Positions 1 through 12,484 of a DNA stretch of 64,000 nt are shown here, in pieces (within the stretch, counting starts at the first letter, position 1; each line of letters begins with the position of its first letter). This DNA comes from JAIBJN01 sp963775505 (GTDB taxonomy: Bacteria; Actinomycetota; Thermoleophilia; Gaiellales; Gaiellaceae), in assembly GCA_963775505.1 (NCBI GenBank), contig CAVZIL010000011.1:1-64000 (forward strand). The letters are read 5' to 3'. The position numbers were made by a program, and so were the translations under genes. The notes under the pieces are model-generated. The model was not told the origin of the DNA. It made no database searches and saw only the letters and a list, made by a program, of their open reading frames with translations.

Positions 1-460
1 CCCCGGACGAGTCGTAGCGGTAGCTGATGCGCACGGCCCTGGCGCCTCCCGAGGGCGTGCTGGACACCGGCTGCCGCACGGCCTCCTCGGTCGTCATGCC
101 GAGCGTCGCGACGAGCGGCGTCTCCTCTTCCTGGCGGACGACCGCCATGGCGGCGTCGATGCCGTCCGTCGAGAGGGCCGCCGCCAGGGTGCGCTCGAGC
201 ACCTCGTCCAGGTCGATCGTGGCGGCGATCTCCGCGAGCCGGCGCGAGCTTGCCGTCTCGGCGCGCGCTTCCCGAATGGCCGGAGCGAGATCCTCACGAG
301 GCTCCTCGGGAGGCTTCGCCTCGTCCCCCGCCGGAGCTTCGTGGCGAGACCGCCGCAGGACGACGACGAGGAGGACGGCCGACGCCGCGAGCGCGAGCAC
401 GGCCGCGCCAACGGCGAAGCCGACGCCGATCCACGTGGCGGTATCCGCGAGGGGGAGCAT
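1..460 (-). CDS. GAF-domain membrane sensor protein, N-terminal part (runs off window)
   Basis: Reading the minus strand from ATG at 460 gives one hydrophobic segment (about residues 8-32, rich in Ala/Val/Leu) followed by a basic stop-transfer, a Pro/Glu-rich linker and then a GAF-like region (LAEIAATIDLDEVLERTLAA). This arrangement suits a membrane-anchored sensor such as a diguanylate cyclase or histidine kinase, but the output domain lies outside the window. An in-frame GTG at 478 is an alternative start. The gene is divergent from rpsL. The overlapping longer open frames on both strands show no recognisable protein and were not used. Confidence 0.6.
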   Translation of the reverse strand, partial: MLPLADTATWIGVGFAVGAAVLALAASAVLLVVVLRRSRHEAPAGDEAKPPEEPREDLAPAIREARAETASSRRLAEIAATIDLDEVLERTLAAALSTDGIDAAMAVVRQEEETPLVATLGMTTEEAVRQPVSSTPSGGARAVRISYRYDSSG

Positions 461-533
461 CGCTGGGTGCCAGTCCACGATACGCTGGAGCCGCGCTCGC
501 GACAATCCCTGGCGACGGCCGGGCGGCAGCTGC

Positions 534-539
534 TAGCAT
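534..539 (+). promoter_or_regulatory. candidate -10 of the rpsL operon promoter
   Basis: TAGCAT lies about 95 nt upstream of rpsL in the rpsL/GAF intergenic space, inside the 8-bp palindrome TGCTAGCA. No convincing -35 is visible. It is the best TANNNT hexamer in this gap. Confidence 0.35.
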
Positions 540-585
540 GCCGCGAGGTTCGGCTTGGGCCTGCCCCACGCCGACCTTTTGTTGC

Positions 586-604
586 GTCTGGAAGCCGTCC
601 AGAC
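586..604 (+). promoter_or_regulatory. leader hairpin upstream of rpsL
   Basis: A perfect 7-bp stem (GTCTGGA / TCCAGAC, loop AGCCG) sits 30 nt before the rpsL start. A second stem (TCGGC ... GCCGA with an inner GGG/CCC) lies just upstream. The rpsL mRNA therefore has a structured leader. Whether it binds a ribosomal protein is unknown. Confidence 0.35.
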
Positions 605-634
605 ACACCCTCGAAGCGAAGGAATCGTCACCGC

Positions 635-1006
635 GTGCCAACCGTGAACCAGCTCGTGCGGAAGGGTCGCAAGACCCCTTCGACCAAGGTCAAGACCCCG
701 GCCCTCCGCGGCGCCCCGCAGAAGCGGGGGGTCTGCACGCGCGTGTACACGACGACGCCGAAGAAGCCGAACTCCGCGCTGCGCAAGGTCGCGCGCGTGC
801 GGCTCACCAACCAGATGGAGGTCGGCGCGTACATCCCCGGCGAGGGGCACAACCTCCAGGAGCACTCCGTCGTCCTCATCCGCGGCGGCCGCGTCAAGGA
901 CCTGCCCGGCTTTCGCTACAAGGTCATCCGCGCGGCGCTCGACGCCGGAGGGGTCGCCGATCGGCGGCAGGGGCGCTCCAAGTACGGCGCGAAGCGGGGA
1001 AGCTAG
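635..1006 (+). CDS. rpsL: 30S ribosomal protein S12
   Basis: 123 residues, the normal length for bacterial S12, a decoding-centre protein of the 30S subunit. The family signature PKKPNSALRKVARVRL is intact and carries the usual lysine of streptomycin-sensitive strains. KDLPGFRYK matches the second conserved loop. Start: GTG at 635, preceded by the purine-rich GAAGCGAAGGA; the open frame extends upstream but S12 homology begins here (PTVNQLVRKGR). It opens the str operon and is followed 2 nt later by rpsG. Confidence 0.97.
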   Translation: MPTVNQLVRKGRKTPSTKVKTPALRGAPQKRGVCTRVYTTTPKKPNSALRKVARVRLTNQMEVGAYIPGEGHNLQEHSVVLIRGGRVKDLPGFRYKVIRAALDAGGVADRRQGRSKYGAKRGS

Positions 1007-1008
1007 TC

Positions 1009-1479
1009 GTGCCGCGACGCGCCGAGATCCAGGTCCGCGAGCTCGAGCCCGATCCGCTCTACGGGTCGAAGCTCGTCTCGCAGGTGGTCAACAAGGTCAT
1101 GCTCGAGGGCAAGAAGTCGACGGCGGAGCACATCGTCTACTCCGCGCTGGAAAAGGTCGGCGAGCGGAGCGGCAAGCCGCCCGTCGAGGTGCTCGAGCAG
1201 GCCGTCAAGACCGTGACTCCCGTCCTCGAGGTTCGCTCCCGCCGCGTCGGCGGCGCCAACTACCAGGTGCCCGTCGAGGTTCCGCAGCGCCGCGCGCGGA
1301 CGCTTGCGGTGCGCTGGCTCGTGGGATTCGCCCGCGACCGCCGCGAGAAGTCGATGGACGAGAAGCTCGCCAACGAGATCATGGACGCGCTCAACCAGCA
1401 GGGCGGAGCCTTCAAGCGCAAGGACGACCTCTACCGGATGGCGCAGGCCAACAAGGCCTTCGCCCACTACAGGTGGTAG
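1009..1479 (+). CDS. rpsG: 30S ribosomal protein S7
   Basis: 156 residues, the standard short bacterial form. S7 nucleates assembly of the 30S head and contacts the E site. Conserved segments include SKLVSQVVNKVMLEGKKSTA near the N-terminus and GGANYQVPVEV in the middle. The GTG start at 1009 lies 2 nt after the rpsL stop. Its last codons (AGG TGG) double as the ribosome-binding site for fusA. Confidence 0.97.
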   Translation: MPRRAEIQVRELEPDPLYGSKLVSQVVNKVMLEGKKSTAEHIVYSALEKVGERSGKPPVEVLEQAVKTVTPVLEVRSRRVGGANYQVPVEVPQRRARTLAVRWLVGFARDRREKSMDEKLANEIMDALNQQGGAFKRKDDLYRMAQANKAFAHYRW

Positions 1480-1481
1480 CC

Positions 1482-3581
<2,100 letters not shown>

Positions 3582-3602
3582 GAGAGACCACCGGAGGAGC
3601 TG

Positions 3603-4793
<1,191 letters not shown>

Positions 4794-4801
4794 GAACTGT
4801 C

Positions 4802-4969
4802 ATGACGACCCCCTTTCTCACACCTCGCACTCTCGGAGCCGCTGCAAAGCGTCGCCTCGCGGCGTCCTCGGTCGCGCCCGTAGCCTCCGGCTACGAACGC
4901 TCCCTGCGTCCTTGCGACGCTCGCTTTTCGCGGCCCGAGAGCACGATCTGTTCGGAAGGTGGTCGTTAG
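4802..4969 (+). mobile_element. 168-nt palindromic junction element, copy 1 (tuf/rpsJ)
   Basis: This block fills the whole tuf-rpsJ junction and is homologous over its full length to 18959-19126 (about 147 of 168 positions identical by hand alignment). It is an imperfect nested inverted repeat: ends ACGACCCCCTT / AAGGTGGTCGT, inner CTCTCGG / CCGAGAG, AAAGC / GCTTT and GTCGC / GCGAC, and a central hairpin CGTAGCC TCC GGCTACG. A 53-nt core (4862-4914) recurs exactly at 22681-22733. No clear target duplication survives here. No transposase is nearby, so it would be non-autonomous. Confidence 0.6.
4802..4969 (+). CDS. 55-aa junction ORF, copy 1 (possibly translated)
   Basis: ATG at 4802 opens 7 nt after the tuf stop. 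The frame ends with TAG at 4967-4969, one base before the rpsJ TTG. The predicted basic peptide contains AASSVAPVASGYER and shares about 42 of 55 residues with the ORF at 18959. Differences between the two copies fall about equally on codon positions 1, 2 and 3, so selection on the peptide itself is not supported. Translation may matter for ribosome flow rather than for the product. Confidence 0.35.
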   Translation: MTTPFLTPRTLGAAAKRRLAASSVAPVASGYERSLRPCDARFSRPESTICSEGGR

Positions 4970-4970
4970 C

Positions 4971-5279
4971 TTGCCGCAGCAGAAGATCCGCATCCGCCTC
5001 AAGGGGTACGACCACTCCCAGCTCGACCGGTCGGCGCTGTCGATCGTCGAGACGGCGCAGCGCACCGGTGCCACCGTCACCGGCCCGGTGCCGCTGCCCA
5101 CCGAGAAGAACGTCTACACGGTGATTCGGAGCCCGTTCAAGGACAAGGACTCCCGTGAGCACTTCGAGGTGCGCACGCACAAGCGCCTGATCGACATCCA
5201 CTCGCCGACCCCGAAGACGGTCGACTCCTTGATGCGGCTGGATCTCCCTGCCGGCGTCGACATCGAGATCAAGCTGTGA
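4971..5279 (+). CDS. rpsJ: 30S ribosomal protein S10 (NusE)
   Basis: 102 residues. S10 is a 30S head protein and also the NusE antitermination factor. QKIRIRLKGYDH and the C-terminal LMRLDLPAGVDIEIKL are typical. I use TTG at 4971 because GGAAGGTGG lies 8-10 nt upstream; GTG at 4959 would add four residues and overlap the junction ORF. The stop overlaps the rplC start (TGATG). Confidence 0.94.
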   Translation: MPQQKIRIRLKGYDHSQLDRSALSIVETAQRTGATVTGPVPLPTEKNVYTVIRSPFKDKDSREHFEVRTHKRLIDIHSPTPKTVDSLMRLDLPAGVDIEIKL

Positions 5280-5899
5280 TGAAAGGGATCGTCGGCAAGA
5301 AGCTGGGCATGACGCAGGTCTTCGACGAGGAGACCGGCGTGCTGACGCCCGTGACGGTGATCGAGGCGGGGCCCTGCCCCGTGGTCGCCGTGCGGACCGC
5401 CGAGGCCGACGGCTACGACGCCGTCCAGCTCGCCTTCGACGAGGTGCCGGAGGGGAAGCTCACGAAGCCCGAGCTCGGGCACCTCGCCAAGAGCAAGGTG
5501 GGGCCGCACCGGCGGCTGGTCGAGGTCCGCGGGGCGAGCGAGCTCGCCCCGGGCGAGACCGTGACTGTCGAGGTGTTCGAGCCGGGCGAGAAGGTGAAGG
5601 TGACCGGCATCTCGATCGGCAAGGGCTTCCAGGGGACGATCAAGCGCCACCGGTTCCACCGCGGCCCGGTTTCGCACGGCTCGCACAACGTCCGCAAGCC
5701 CGGCTCGATCGGCGCGTCGGCTACCCCCTCGCGCGTGTTCAAGGGCCAGAAGATGCCCGGCCAGATGGGTGCGAAGACGGTGACCCAGGTCGGACTCACC
5801 GTCGTCGACCGCGACGTCGAGCAGAACCTGCTGCTCGTCAGGGGCGCCGTTCCCGGCCACAAGAACGGGTACGTCGTGGTCAGAGAGGACAACCGCTGA
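5279..5899 (+). CDS. rplC: 50S ribosomal protein L3
   Basis: 206 residues. L3 initiates 50S assembly near the peptidyl transferase centre. MKGIVGKKLGMTQVFDE and the tip loop region around GSIGASATPSRVFKGQKMPG are conserved. The start is ATG at 5279, overlapping the rpsJ stop; a GTG at 5276 would add one residue. The stop overlaps rplD in the same TGATG style. Confidence 0.96.
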   Translation: MKGIVGKKLGMTQVFDEETGVLTPVTVIEAGPCPVVAVRTAEADGYDAVQLAFDEVPEGKLTKPELGHLAKSKVGPHRRLVEVRGASELAPGETVTVEVFEPGEKVKVTGISIGKGFQGTIKRHRFHRGPVSHGSHNVRKPGSIGASATPSRVFKGQKMPGQMGAKTVTQVGLTVVDRDVEQNLLLVRGAVPGHKNGYVVVREDNR

Positions 5900-6531
5900 T
5901 GGCCGCTCCCAAGGCACCCGTGCTCGACGCGTCGGGCAAGAAGGCGAAGGACGTGACGCTCGCCGAGGCCGTGTTCGCGGCCGACGTCAAGCCGCACCTC
6001 GTCCACGAGGCGGTGCGGGCCGAGGCGGCAGCAGCCCGCTCGGGCACGAAGGCGGCCAAGAGCCGCGCGCTCGTCTCGGGCGGCCGCTCGAAGCCGTGGC
6101 GCCAGAAGGGCACTGGGCGCGCGCGCGCGGGCACCACCCGCGCCCCGCAGTGGACCGGCGGCGGCATGGCCTTCGCGCCCCAGCCGCGCAGCTTCGACCT
6201 GAAGGTGAACCGCAAGGCGCACCGCGCGGCGTTTCGAGCGGCGCTCTCGGACCACGCCCGGCGCGGGACGCTCGCCGTGATCGACGGCCGTGTCTTCGAG
6301 GAGCCCTCGACGCGGGAAGCGGCCTCCTTGCTGGCGTCCTGGGGCGGCGAGCTGCCGCTCCTCATCATCGCCCAGCCCGAGGAGGAGACGCTCGTCAAGA
6401 GCTTCCGCAACCTCCCGCAGGCGCTCGTCATCGAGCCGTCCGAGCTCGAGGTCGGCGCGATCGTCTGGGCCCGCTCGGTGCTCGCCACCGAGGGCGCCCT
6501 CGAGCGCGTCACCGAGGTGGTCTCGAAATGA
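5899..6531 (+). CDS. rplD: 50S ribosomal protein L4
   Basis: 210 residues. L4 lines the exit tunnel and in some bacteria represses its own S10 operon. The tunnel loop (GRSKPWRQKGTGRARAGTTR) is present. It is translationally coupled on both sides: ATG overlaps the rplC stop, and its TGA overlaps the rplW ATG. Confidence 0.95.
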   Translation: MAAPKAPVLDASGKKAKDVTLAEAVFAADVKPHLVHEAVRAEAAAARSGTKAAKSRALVSGGRSKPWRQKGTGRARAGTTRAPQWTGGGMAFAPQPRSFDLKVNRKAHRAAFRAALSDHARRGTLAVIDGRVFEEPSTREAASLLASWGGELPLLIIAQPEEETLVKSFRNLPQALVIEPSELEVGAIVWARSVLATEGALERVTEVVSK

Positions 6532-6823
6532 GCTTGGATCCCCGCCAGGTCATCATCACCCCGGTCGTCTCGGAGAAGAGCTACAGCCTCATCGAGGACA
6601 ACAAGTACTCGTTCAGGGTTCATCCGAAGGCGCACAAGACGCAGATCCGCCAGGCGGTCGAGGAGCTCTTCGACGTGAAGGTCGTCTCGGTGAACGTCCT
6701 CAAGGTTCAGCCGAAGCCGAAGCGCCGCGGCTGGACCCGCGGGACGAAGCCGGGCTGGAAGAAGGCGATCGTCCAGCTCCGCGCCGGCGACAAGATCGAG
6801 ATCTTCGAGGGAGCCGCAGTCTG

Positions 6824-6824
<1 letters not shown>
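6528..6824 (+). CDS. rplW: 50S ribosomal protein L23
   Basis: 98 residues. L23 sits at the tunnel exit and docks trigger factor and SRP. IITPVVSEKSY and NKYSFRVHPKAHKTQIRQAV are family signatures. The start ATG at 6528 overlaps the rplD stop, and its own stop overlaps the rplB ATG. Confidence 0.95.
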
Positions 6825-7666
<842 letters not shown>

Positions 7667-7750
7667 GTATGCCCGGAAAAATGCTGCGCATTTTCCCGGG
7701 AGTGAAGTTTGACCCTTCGCTCCGCTCGGGTGGAGAACGAAAGGACACGA
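7667..7750 (+). repeat. structured junction element with 29-codon ORF (rplB/rpsS)
   Basis: The gap holds a hairpin of two 12-nt arms (7672-7683 and 7689-7700, CCCGGAAAAATG / CATTTTCCCGGG, one mismatch). An ORF begins at ATG 7669, two bases after the rplB stop, and ends at TAG 7756-7758, overlapping the rpsS start by eight bases (90 nt, 29 aa, beginning MPGKMLRIFPGVKFDPS). I see no target duplication. The design matches the other junction elements, so I group it with them tentatively. Confidence 0.4.
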
Positions 7751-8035
7751 GTGAGTAGATCTTCGAAGAAAGGCCCGTTCGTCGAGGCGAGCCTCATGAA
7801 GCGGATCGAGACGATGAACGAGACCGGTGAGAAGCGGCCCCTGCGCACGTGGTCGCGCACCTCCACGGTCTTCCCCGAGATGGTCGGGCACACGATCGCC
7901 GTGCACAACGGCAAGGCCCACGTGCCCGTCTTCGTCACCGAGTCCATGGTCGGCCACAAGCTGGGCGAGTTCGCTCCGACGCGGCTCTTCCGCGGCCACT
8001 CGGGCGACCGCAAGACCGAGGTGAAGCGCAAGTAA
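7751..8035 (+). CDS. rpsS: 30S ribosomal protein S19
   Basis: 94 residues. S19 binds 16S rRNA in the 30S head with S13. SRSSKKGPFVEASLMKRI and HNGKAHVPVFVTESMVGHKLGEF are typical. The start is GTG at 7751, five bases after GAAAGGA; the longer upstream frame is the tail of the junction element. The stop overlaps the rplV ATG (TAATG). Confidence 0.95.
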   Translation: MSRSSKKGPFVEASLMKRIETMNETGEKRPLRTWSRTSTVFPEMVGHTIAVHNGKAHVPVFVTESMVGHKLGEFAPTRLFRGHSGDRKTEVKRK

Positions 8036-8747
8036 TGGCCGCCGTCGAGACACGCTCCGAGGTTCGCGCCGAGGCGCGCTTCGTGCGCACGGCTCCGCGC
8101 AAGGCGCAGCTCGTCGTGGACGAGATCCGCGGGCGCAGCGTGCCCGAGGCGCGCACGATCCTCGCGTTCATGACGCGGGACGCCGCGGGCGACGTCCGCA
8201 AGGTCCTCGACTCCGCAGCGGCGAACGCCGAGTCGAACCACGGGCTCGACGCGGACGAGCTCTACGTCGTGTCCGCCTACGTGGGCGCCGGCCCGACGCT
8301 GAAGCGCTGGCGCGCCCGCGCGCGCGGGCGGGTCGGGAGGATCAAGCGGCGGACGTGCCACATCACGATCGCGCTGGCCCAGCCCGGCGGTGAGGCGATC
8401 CCGGAGCCGATCGAGCGCCCGGCTCCCGTCACCCTGACCGAGGAGCCGGAGCCGATCGTCATCGACGACGAGACGGGCGCCGAGGTCGAGGCCGTCGAGG
8501 AGCCCGCCGCCGAGGAGGCACCGGCCGAGGAGAAGCCCAAGCGCACGCGCGCGCCGCGAAAGAAGGCCGCGGAGGCGCCCGAGGCGGGGGCGCCCGAGGC
8601 GGAGGCCGGGGCCGAGGAGGCCTCCAAGCCGAAGCGCACGCGCACGGCCAAGCCGAAGGCCGAGACCGCCGAGCCGCAGGCCGAGCCGAAGCCCAAGACC
8701 ACCCGCAAGAAGAAGACCGAGCCCGAGACCGAGGAAGGTGACAGCTA

Positions 8748-8748
<1 letters not shown>
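8035..8748 (+). CDS. rplV: 50S ribosomal protein L22 with long low-complexity C-terminal tail
   Basis: 237 residues, about twice the usual 110-120. Residues 1-118 are the L22 core (RFVRTAPRKAQLVVDEIRG and the tunnel hairpin ending in RRTCHITIAL). The rest is an alternating acidic/basic tail with KPKRTR-type repeats and many Ala-Glu-Pro runs. The tail has no known fold and probably lies outside the tunnel on the ribosome surface. Its stop overlaps the rpsC GTG. Confidence 0.93.
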
Positions 8749-9743
<995 letters not shown>

Positions 9744-9749
9744 GTCGTA

Positions 9750-10175
9750 ATGCTCATGCCGCGCAAGACCAAGTTCCGCAAGCAACAGCGCGGGCGTAGG
9801 CGCGGGGTCGCCAAGGGCCAGCAGCAGGTGCACTTCGGCGACTTCGGCCTCAAGTCCCTCGACACGGCCTGGGTGACGAACCGCCAGATCGAGGCAGCCC
9901 GGATCGCCATGACCCGCCACATCAAGCGTGGCGGCAAGGTCTGGATCAACGTCTTCCCCGACAAGCCGGTGACGCAAAAGCCGGCCGAGACCCGCATGGG
10001 CTCGGGGAAGGGCTCGCCCGAGCACTGGGTGGCCGTCGTCAAGCCGGGCCGCGTGATGTTCGAGCTGTCAGGCGTGTCGGAGCCGCTCGCCCGCGAGGCC
10101 ATGCGCCTCGCCGGAATGAAGCTGCCGGTGAAGACCAAGTTCGTGAAGCGGGAGGCGGATCTCTTTGAGGGCTAG
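9750..10175 (+). CDS. rplP: 50S ribosomal protein L16
   Basis: 141 residues. L16 organises the A-site side of the 50S subunit. MLMPRKTKFRKQQRGR resembles the usual MLxPKRTKFRK start, supporting ATG at 9750 rather than the ATG six bases on. RMGSGKGSPEHWVAVVKPGR is conserved. Its end overlapped rpmC ancestrally; the last 26 nt are now duplicated downstream by the junction insertion. Confidence 0.95.
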   Translation: MLMPRKTKFRKQQRGRRRGVAKGQQQVHFGDFGLKSLDTAWVTNRQIEAARIAMTRHIKRGGKVWINVFPDKPVTQKPAETRMGSGKGSPEHWVAVVKPGRVMFELSGVSEPLAREAMRLAGMKLPVKTKFVKREADLFEG

Positions 10176-10262
10176 GACCGTGCAGCCTCTTAGGAGGGGG
10201 CTCACGGGGGAACCTGGGTTCCCCCGTGATAAAGAGGGAGGCGGATCTCTTTGAGGGCTAGG
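10150..10262 (+). mobile_element. 59-bp hairpin insertion flanked by a 27-bp direct duplication (rplP/rpmC)
   Basis: Bases 10150-10176 are repeated exactly at 10236-10262. The left copy is the end of rplP and the right copy carries the rpmC start, so both genes stay intact. The 59 bp between contain a perfect hairpin of 13-bp arms (TCACGGGGGAACC / GGTTCCCCCGTGA, 2-nt loop) within an outer CCTCTT / AAGAGG pairing. The repeat offset of 86 leaves an ORF from the left TTG (10165) to TGA 10252-10254, overlapping the rpmC TTG: 29 codons. The repeated segment includes CTAG. Confidence 0.7.
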
Positions 10263-10454
10263 GAGCTGAGAGACCTGTCGGACGAGGAGCTCGTGAAGCG
10301 CCTCGCCGAGAGCCGCGAGAACCTGTTCAACCTCCGCTTCCAGATGGCGACCGGGGCGCTCGACGCGACGTCGCGCCTCTCGCTCGCCAAGCGGGACATC
10401 GCCCGGATCCTGACGATCCAGGCGGAGCGGAGACACTCGTTGGAGAGAAGGTAG
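10251..10454 (+). CDS. rpmC: 50S ribosomal protein L29
   Basis: 67 residues. L29 lies beside L23 at the tunnel exit. ARELRDLSDEELVKRLAE and ENLFNLRFQMATGALDATSRL are typical. The start is TTG at 10251, the duplicated copy of the codon that once overlapped the rplP stop. The stop is immediately followed by the ATG of the S17 leader frame. Confidence 0.93.
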   Translation: MRARELRDLSDEELVKRLAESRENLFNLRFQMATGALDATSRLSLAKRDIARILTIQAERRHSLERR

Positions 10455-10702
10455 ATGGGAAGGCCGAGGAAAAAGACCGAGGAAGAGACACAGGAGCAGG
10501 TCGAGGAGACTCCGGCCGAGGAGCCGGAGGCCGAGGCCGCGCCGACCGCCGAGGAGGTTCCTGCCGAGCCGGAGGCGGAAGAGACGCCCGTGGCCGAGGA
10601 AGCCGCGGCGGGAGAGGAGCAGCCGGCCGAGGAGCCGGCGCCCGAGCCCGTGGCCGAGGAAGAGCCTGCGGTCGAGGAGGAGCCCGTGGCCGAGGAGAGC
10701 CC
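10455..10702 (+). other. displaced acidic N-terminal extension of S17
   Basis: ATG at 10455 follows the rpmC stop directly and has AGAGAAGG upstream. It begins MGRPRKKTEEETQEQ and runs through Glu/Ala/Pro repeats in the style of the L22 and S3 tails. A tandem 16-nt repeat (10681-10696 and 10698-10713, offset 17) then throws it out of the S17 frame. Removing one repeat unit would join it smoothly to the S17 core, so it is most likely the natural N-terminus of rpsQ, separated by a real or artefactual duplication. Confidence 0.55.
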
Positions 10703-11152
10703 GTGGCCGAGGACGAGCCCGCGCCGGAGGAGCCTGCCGCCGAGGAGAGCGCTGTCGCGGCCGAGTCGCCGGCGCCGGTCGCCGAGCCGAAGCCCAAGCG
10801 CAGGCGCCTTCGCCGCAGCGAGCGCCGGCAGCGCTCGAAGCCGAAGCGCGAGCAGGCGGCGGAGCGCAAGCCGATCGTTCGCCTCCCGAAGCCCGAGCAC
10901 GTGCGGGGGACGAGGAAGGAGCGCCGCGGCGTCGTCGTCTCGGCGGCGATGGACAAGACCATCGTCGTCCGGGTGGACACCGTGAAGCCGCACCCCGTCT
11001 ACAAGAAGATCGTCCGCCGGTCGTCGAGGCTCCACGTCCACGACGAGGCCAACGCCGCCAAGCCAGGCGACCTCGTCCGCGTGGTCGAGACGCGCCCGCT
11101 CTCGAAGACGAAGCACTGGCGCCTCGCCGAGATCCTGGAAGAGGCCAAGTAA
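10703..11152 (+). CDS. rpsQ: 30S ribosomal protein S17 (N-terminal extension, possible internal start)
   Basis: The S17 core (RGVVVSAAMDKTIVV, HPVYKKIVRRSSRLHVHDE, DLVRVVETRPLSKTKHWRL) occupies the last ~85 residues. S17 binds the 5' domain of 16S rRNA and is needed for 30S assembly. In this sequence the only usable in-frame start is GTG at 10703, with GAGGAG five bases upstream. That gives 149 residues with an acidic then basic leader. The true start may be 10455 if the 17-nt duplication is an error. Confidence 0.88.
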   Translation: MAEDEPAPEEPAAEESAVAAESPAPVAEPKPKRRRLRRSERRQRSKPKREQAAERKPIVRLPKPEHVRGTRKERRGVVVSAAMDKTIVVRVDTVKPHPVYKKIVRRSSRLHVHDEANAAKPGDLVRVVETRPLSKTKHWRLAEILEEAK

Positions 11153-11161
11153 GAGGGACCG

Positions 11162-11530
11162 ATGATCCAGCAGGAATCCCGCCTTCGCGTCGCCGACAAT
11201 ACGGGAGCCCGCGAGCTCCTCTGCATTCGCGTGCTCGGCGGCTCCCGCCGCCGCTACGCGCGCGTGGGGGACGTGATCGTGGGCACGGTCAAGACGGCGA
11301 CCCCGCAGGGGACGATCAAGAAGGGCGAGGTCGTGAAGGCCGTCGTCGTCAGGACGAAGAAGCCGTTCGGCCGCAACGACGGGACCTCGATCGCCTTCGA
11401 CGAGAACGCCGCCGTGATCATCGACGCGCAGGACAACCCGCGCGGCACGCGCATCTTCGGGCCCGTCGCGCGCGAGCTGCGCGAGAAGAACTTCATGAAG
11501 ATCGTCTCACTCGCTCCGGAGGTTCTCTAA
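11162..11530 (+). CDS. rplN: 50S ribosomal protein L14
   Basis: 122 residues, the standard length. L14 forms an intersubunit bridge and is the docking site of RsfS. MIQQESRLRVADNTGARELLCIRVLGG is typical. It begins 9 nt after rpsQ (AGAGGG upstream) and abuts rplX. Confidence 0.96.
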   Translation: MIQQESRLRVADNTGARELLCIRVLGGSRRRYARVGDVIVGTVKTATPQGTIKKGEVVKAVVVRTKKPFGRNDGTSIAFDENAAVIIDAQDNPRGTRIFGPVARELREKNFMKIVSLAPEVL

Positions 11531-11902
11531 GTGGCCCAGACCATGAAAGTGCGCAAGGGCGATGTCGTCCAGATCCTCTCGGGCAAGGACCGGGGCAAGC
11601 AGGGCCGCATCATCGAGGCGGACCCGAAGAAGCGCCGGGTGCTCGTCGAGAACCTGAACACGGTGCATCGCCACCGCCGGCCGCGGCCGATGAAGGACTC
11701 GAGCCGGATGGGCCAGACGCAGATCCAGCCCGGCGGCATCTTCGAGCTCTCGGCTCCGGTCGACGTCTCGAACGTGATGGTCGTCTGCCCGACCTGCAAC
11801 CGCGCGACGCGGGTCGGCTACGAGTACCGCGACTCGAAGGACGGGCGCGTGAAGGTGCGCGTCTGCAAGCGGGCCGACTGCGGGGAGGTCCTGGATCGCT
11901 GA
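11531..11902 (+). CDS. rplX: 50S ribosomal protein L24 with four-cysteine C-terminus
   Basis: 123 residues. The KOW-type N-terminus (KVRKGDVVQILSGKDRGKQG) initiates 50S assembly. The C-terminal CPTCNRATRVGYEY ... CKRADCGE carries four cysteines that could bind zinc. The GTG start directly follows the rplN stop. The stop overlaps the rplE ATG. Confidence 0.95.
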   Translation: MAQTMKVRKGDVVQILSGKDRGKQGRIIEADPKKRRVLVENLNTVHRHRRPRPMKDSSRMGQTQIQPGGIFELSAPVDVSNVMVVCPTCNRATRVGYEYRDSKDGRVKVRVCKRADCGEVLDR

Positions 11903-12477
11903 TGGCCACGAAGACGGACAACGGCTACGTCGCCCGCCTCAAGCGCCAGTACGAGAGCGAGGTGCGCCCCGGGCTCAAGGAGCAATTTCGGTTCAGCTCG
12001 ATCATGGAGACGCCCCGAATCGAGAAGATCACCGTCAACATGGGCGTCGGCGAGGCGAAGACGAACGCCAAGGCGCTCGACAGCGCCGTCGAGGAGCTGA
12101 CGACGATCACGGGCCAGCGCGCGCAGGTCACGCGGGCCAAGAAGTCGATCGCCGGGTTCAAGATCCGCGAGGGCATGCCGATCGGCACGAAGGCGACGCT
12201 CCGCGGCGTGCGCATGTACGAGTTCCTCGACCGGCTCGTGTCGATCGCGCTGCCCCGCATCCGCGACTTTCGCGGCCTCTCGGCGCGAAGCTTCGACGGG
12301 CGCGGGAACTACTCGATCGGGATCCGCGAGCAGATCATCTTCCCGGAGATCAACTACGACGACGTGCAGGAGATTCGCGGCCTCGACGTAGTCATCACCA
12401 CGTCGGCGAGGACGGACGAGGAGGGGCTGGCGCTCCTCCGCGCCCTCGGCCTCCCCTTCCGGACGGACGAGAGCTAG
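11902..12477 (+). CDS. rplE: 50S ribosomal protein L5
   Basis: 191 residues. L5 anchors 5S rRNA in the central protuberance. EKITVNMGVGEA, QRAQVTRAKKSIAGFKIREG and IREQIIFPEINYDDVQEIRG are conserved. It is coupled to rplX and followed after 7 nt (GGAGG spacer) by rpsN. Confidence 0.96.
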   Translation: MATKTDNGYVARLKRQYESEVRPGLKEQFRFSSIMETPRIEKITVNMGVGEAKTNAKALDSAVEELTTITGQRAQVTRAKKSIAGFKIREGMPIGTKATLRGVRMYEFLDRLVSIALPRIRDFRGLSARSFDGRGNYSIGIREQIIFPEINYDDVQEIRGLDVVITTSARTDEEGLALLRALGLPFRTDES

Positions 12478-12484
12478 GAGGAGC

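Noticed and set aside
27..606. Long open frames over the first 600 bases on both strands
   Set aside because: Only the minus-strand frame from 460 encodes a recognisable protein (membrane span plus GAF-like domain). The others are Arg/Ser-rich shadows typical of GC-rich DNA.
4802..4969. The 55-aa ORF as an ordinary conserved protein
   Set aside because: Differences between the two full copies are not concentrated at third codon positions and the DNA is an inverted repeat. I therefore list the ORF only at low confidence.
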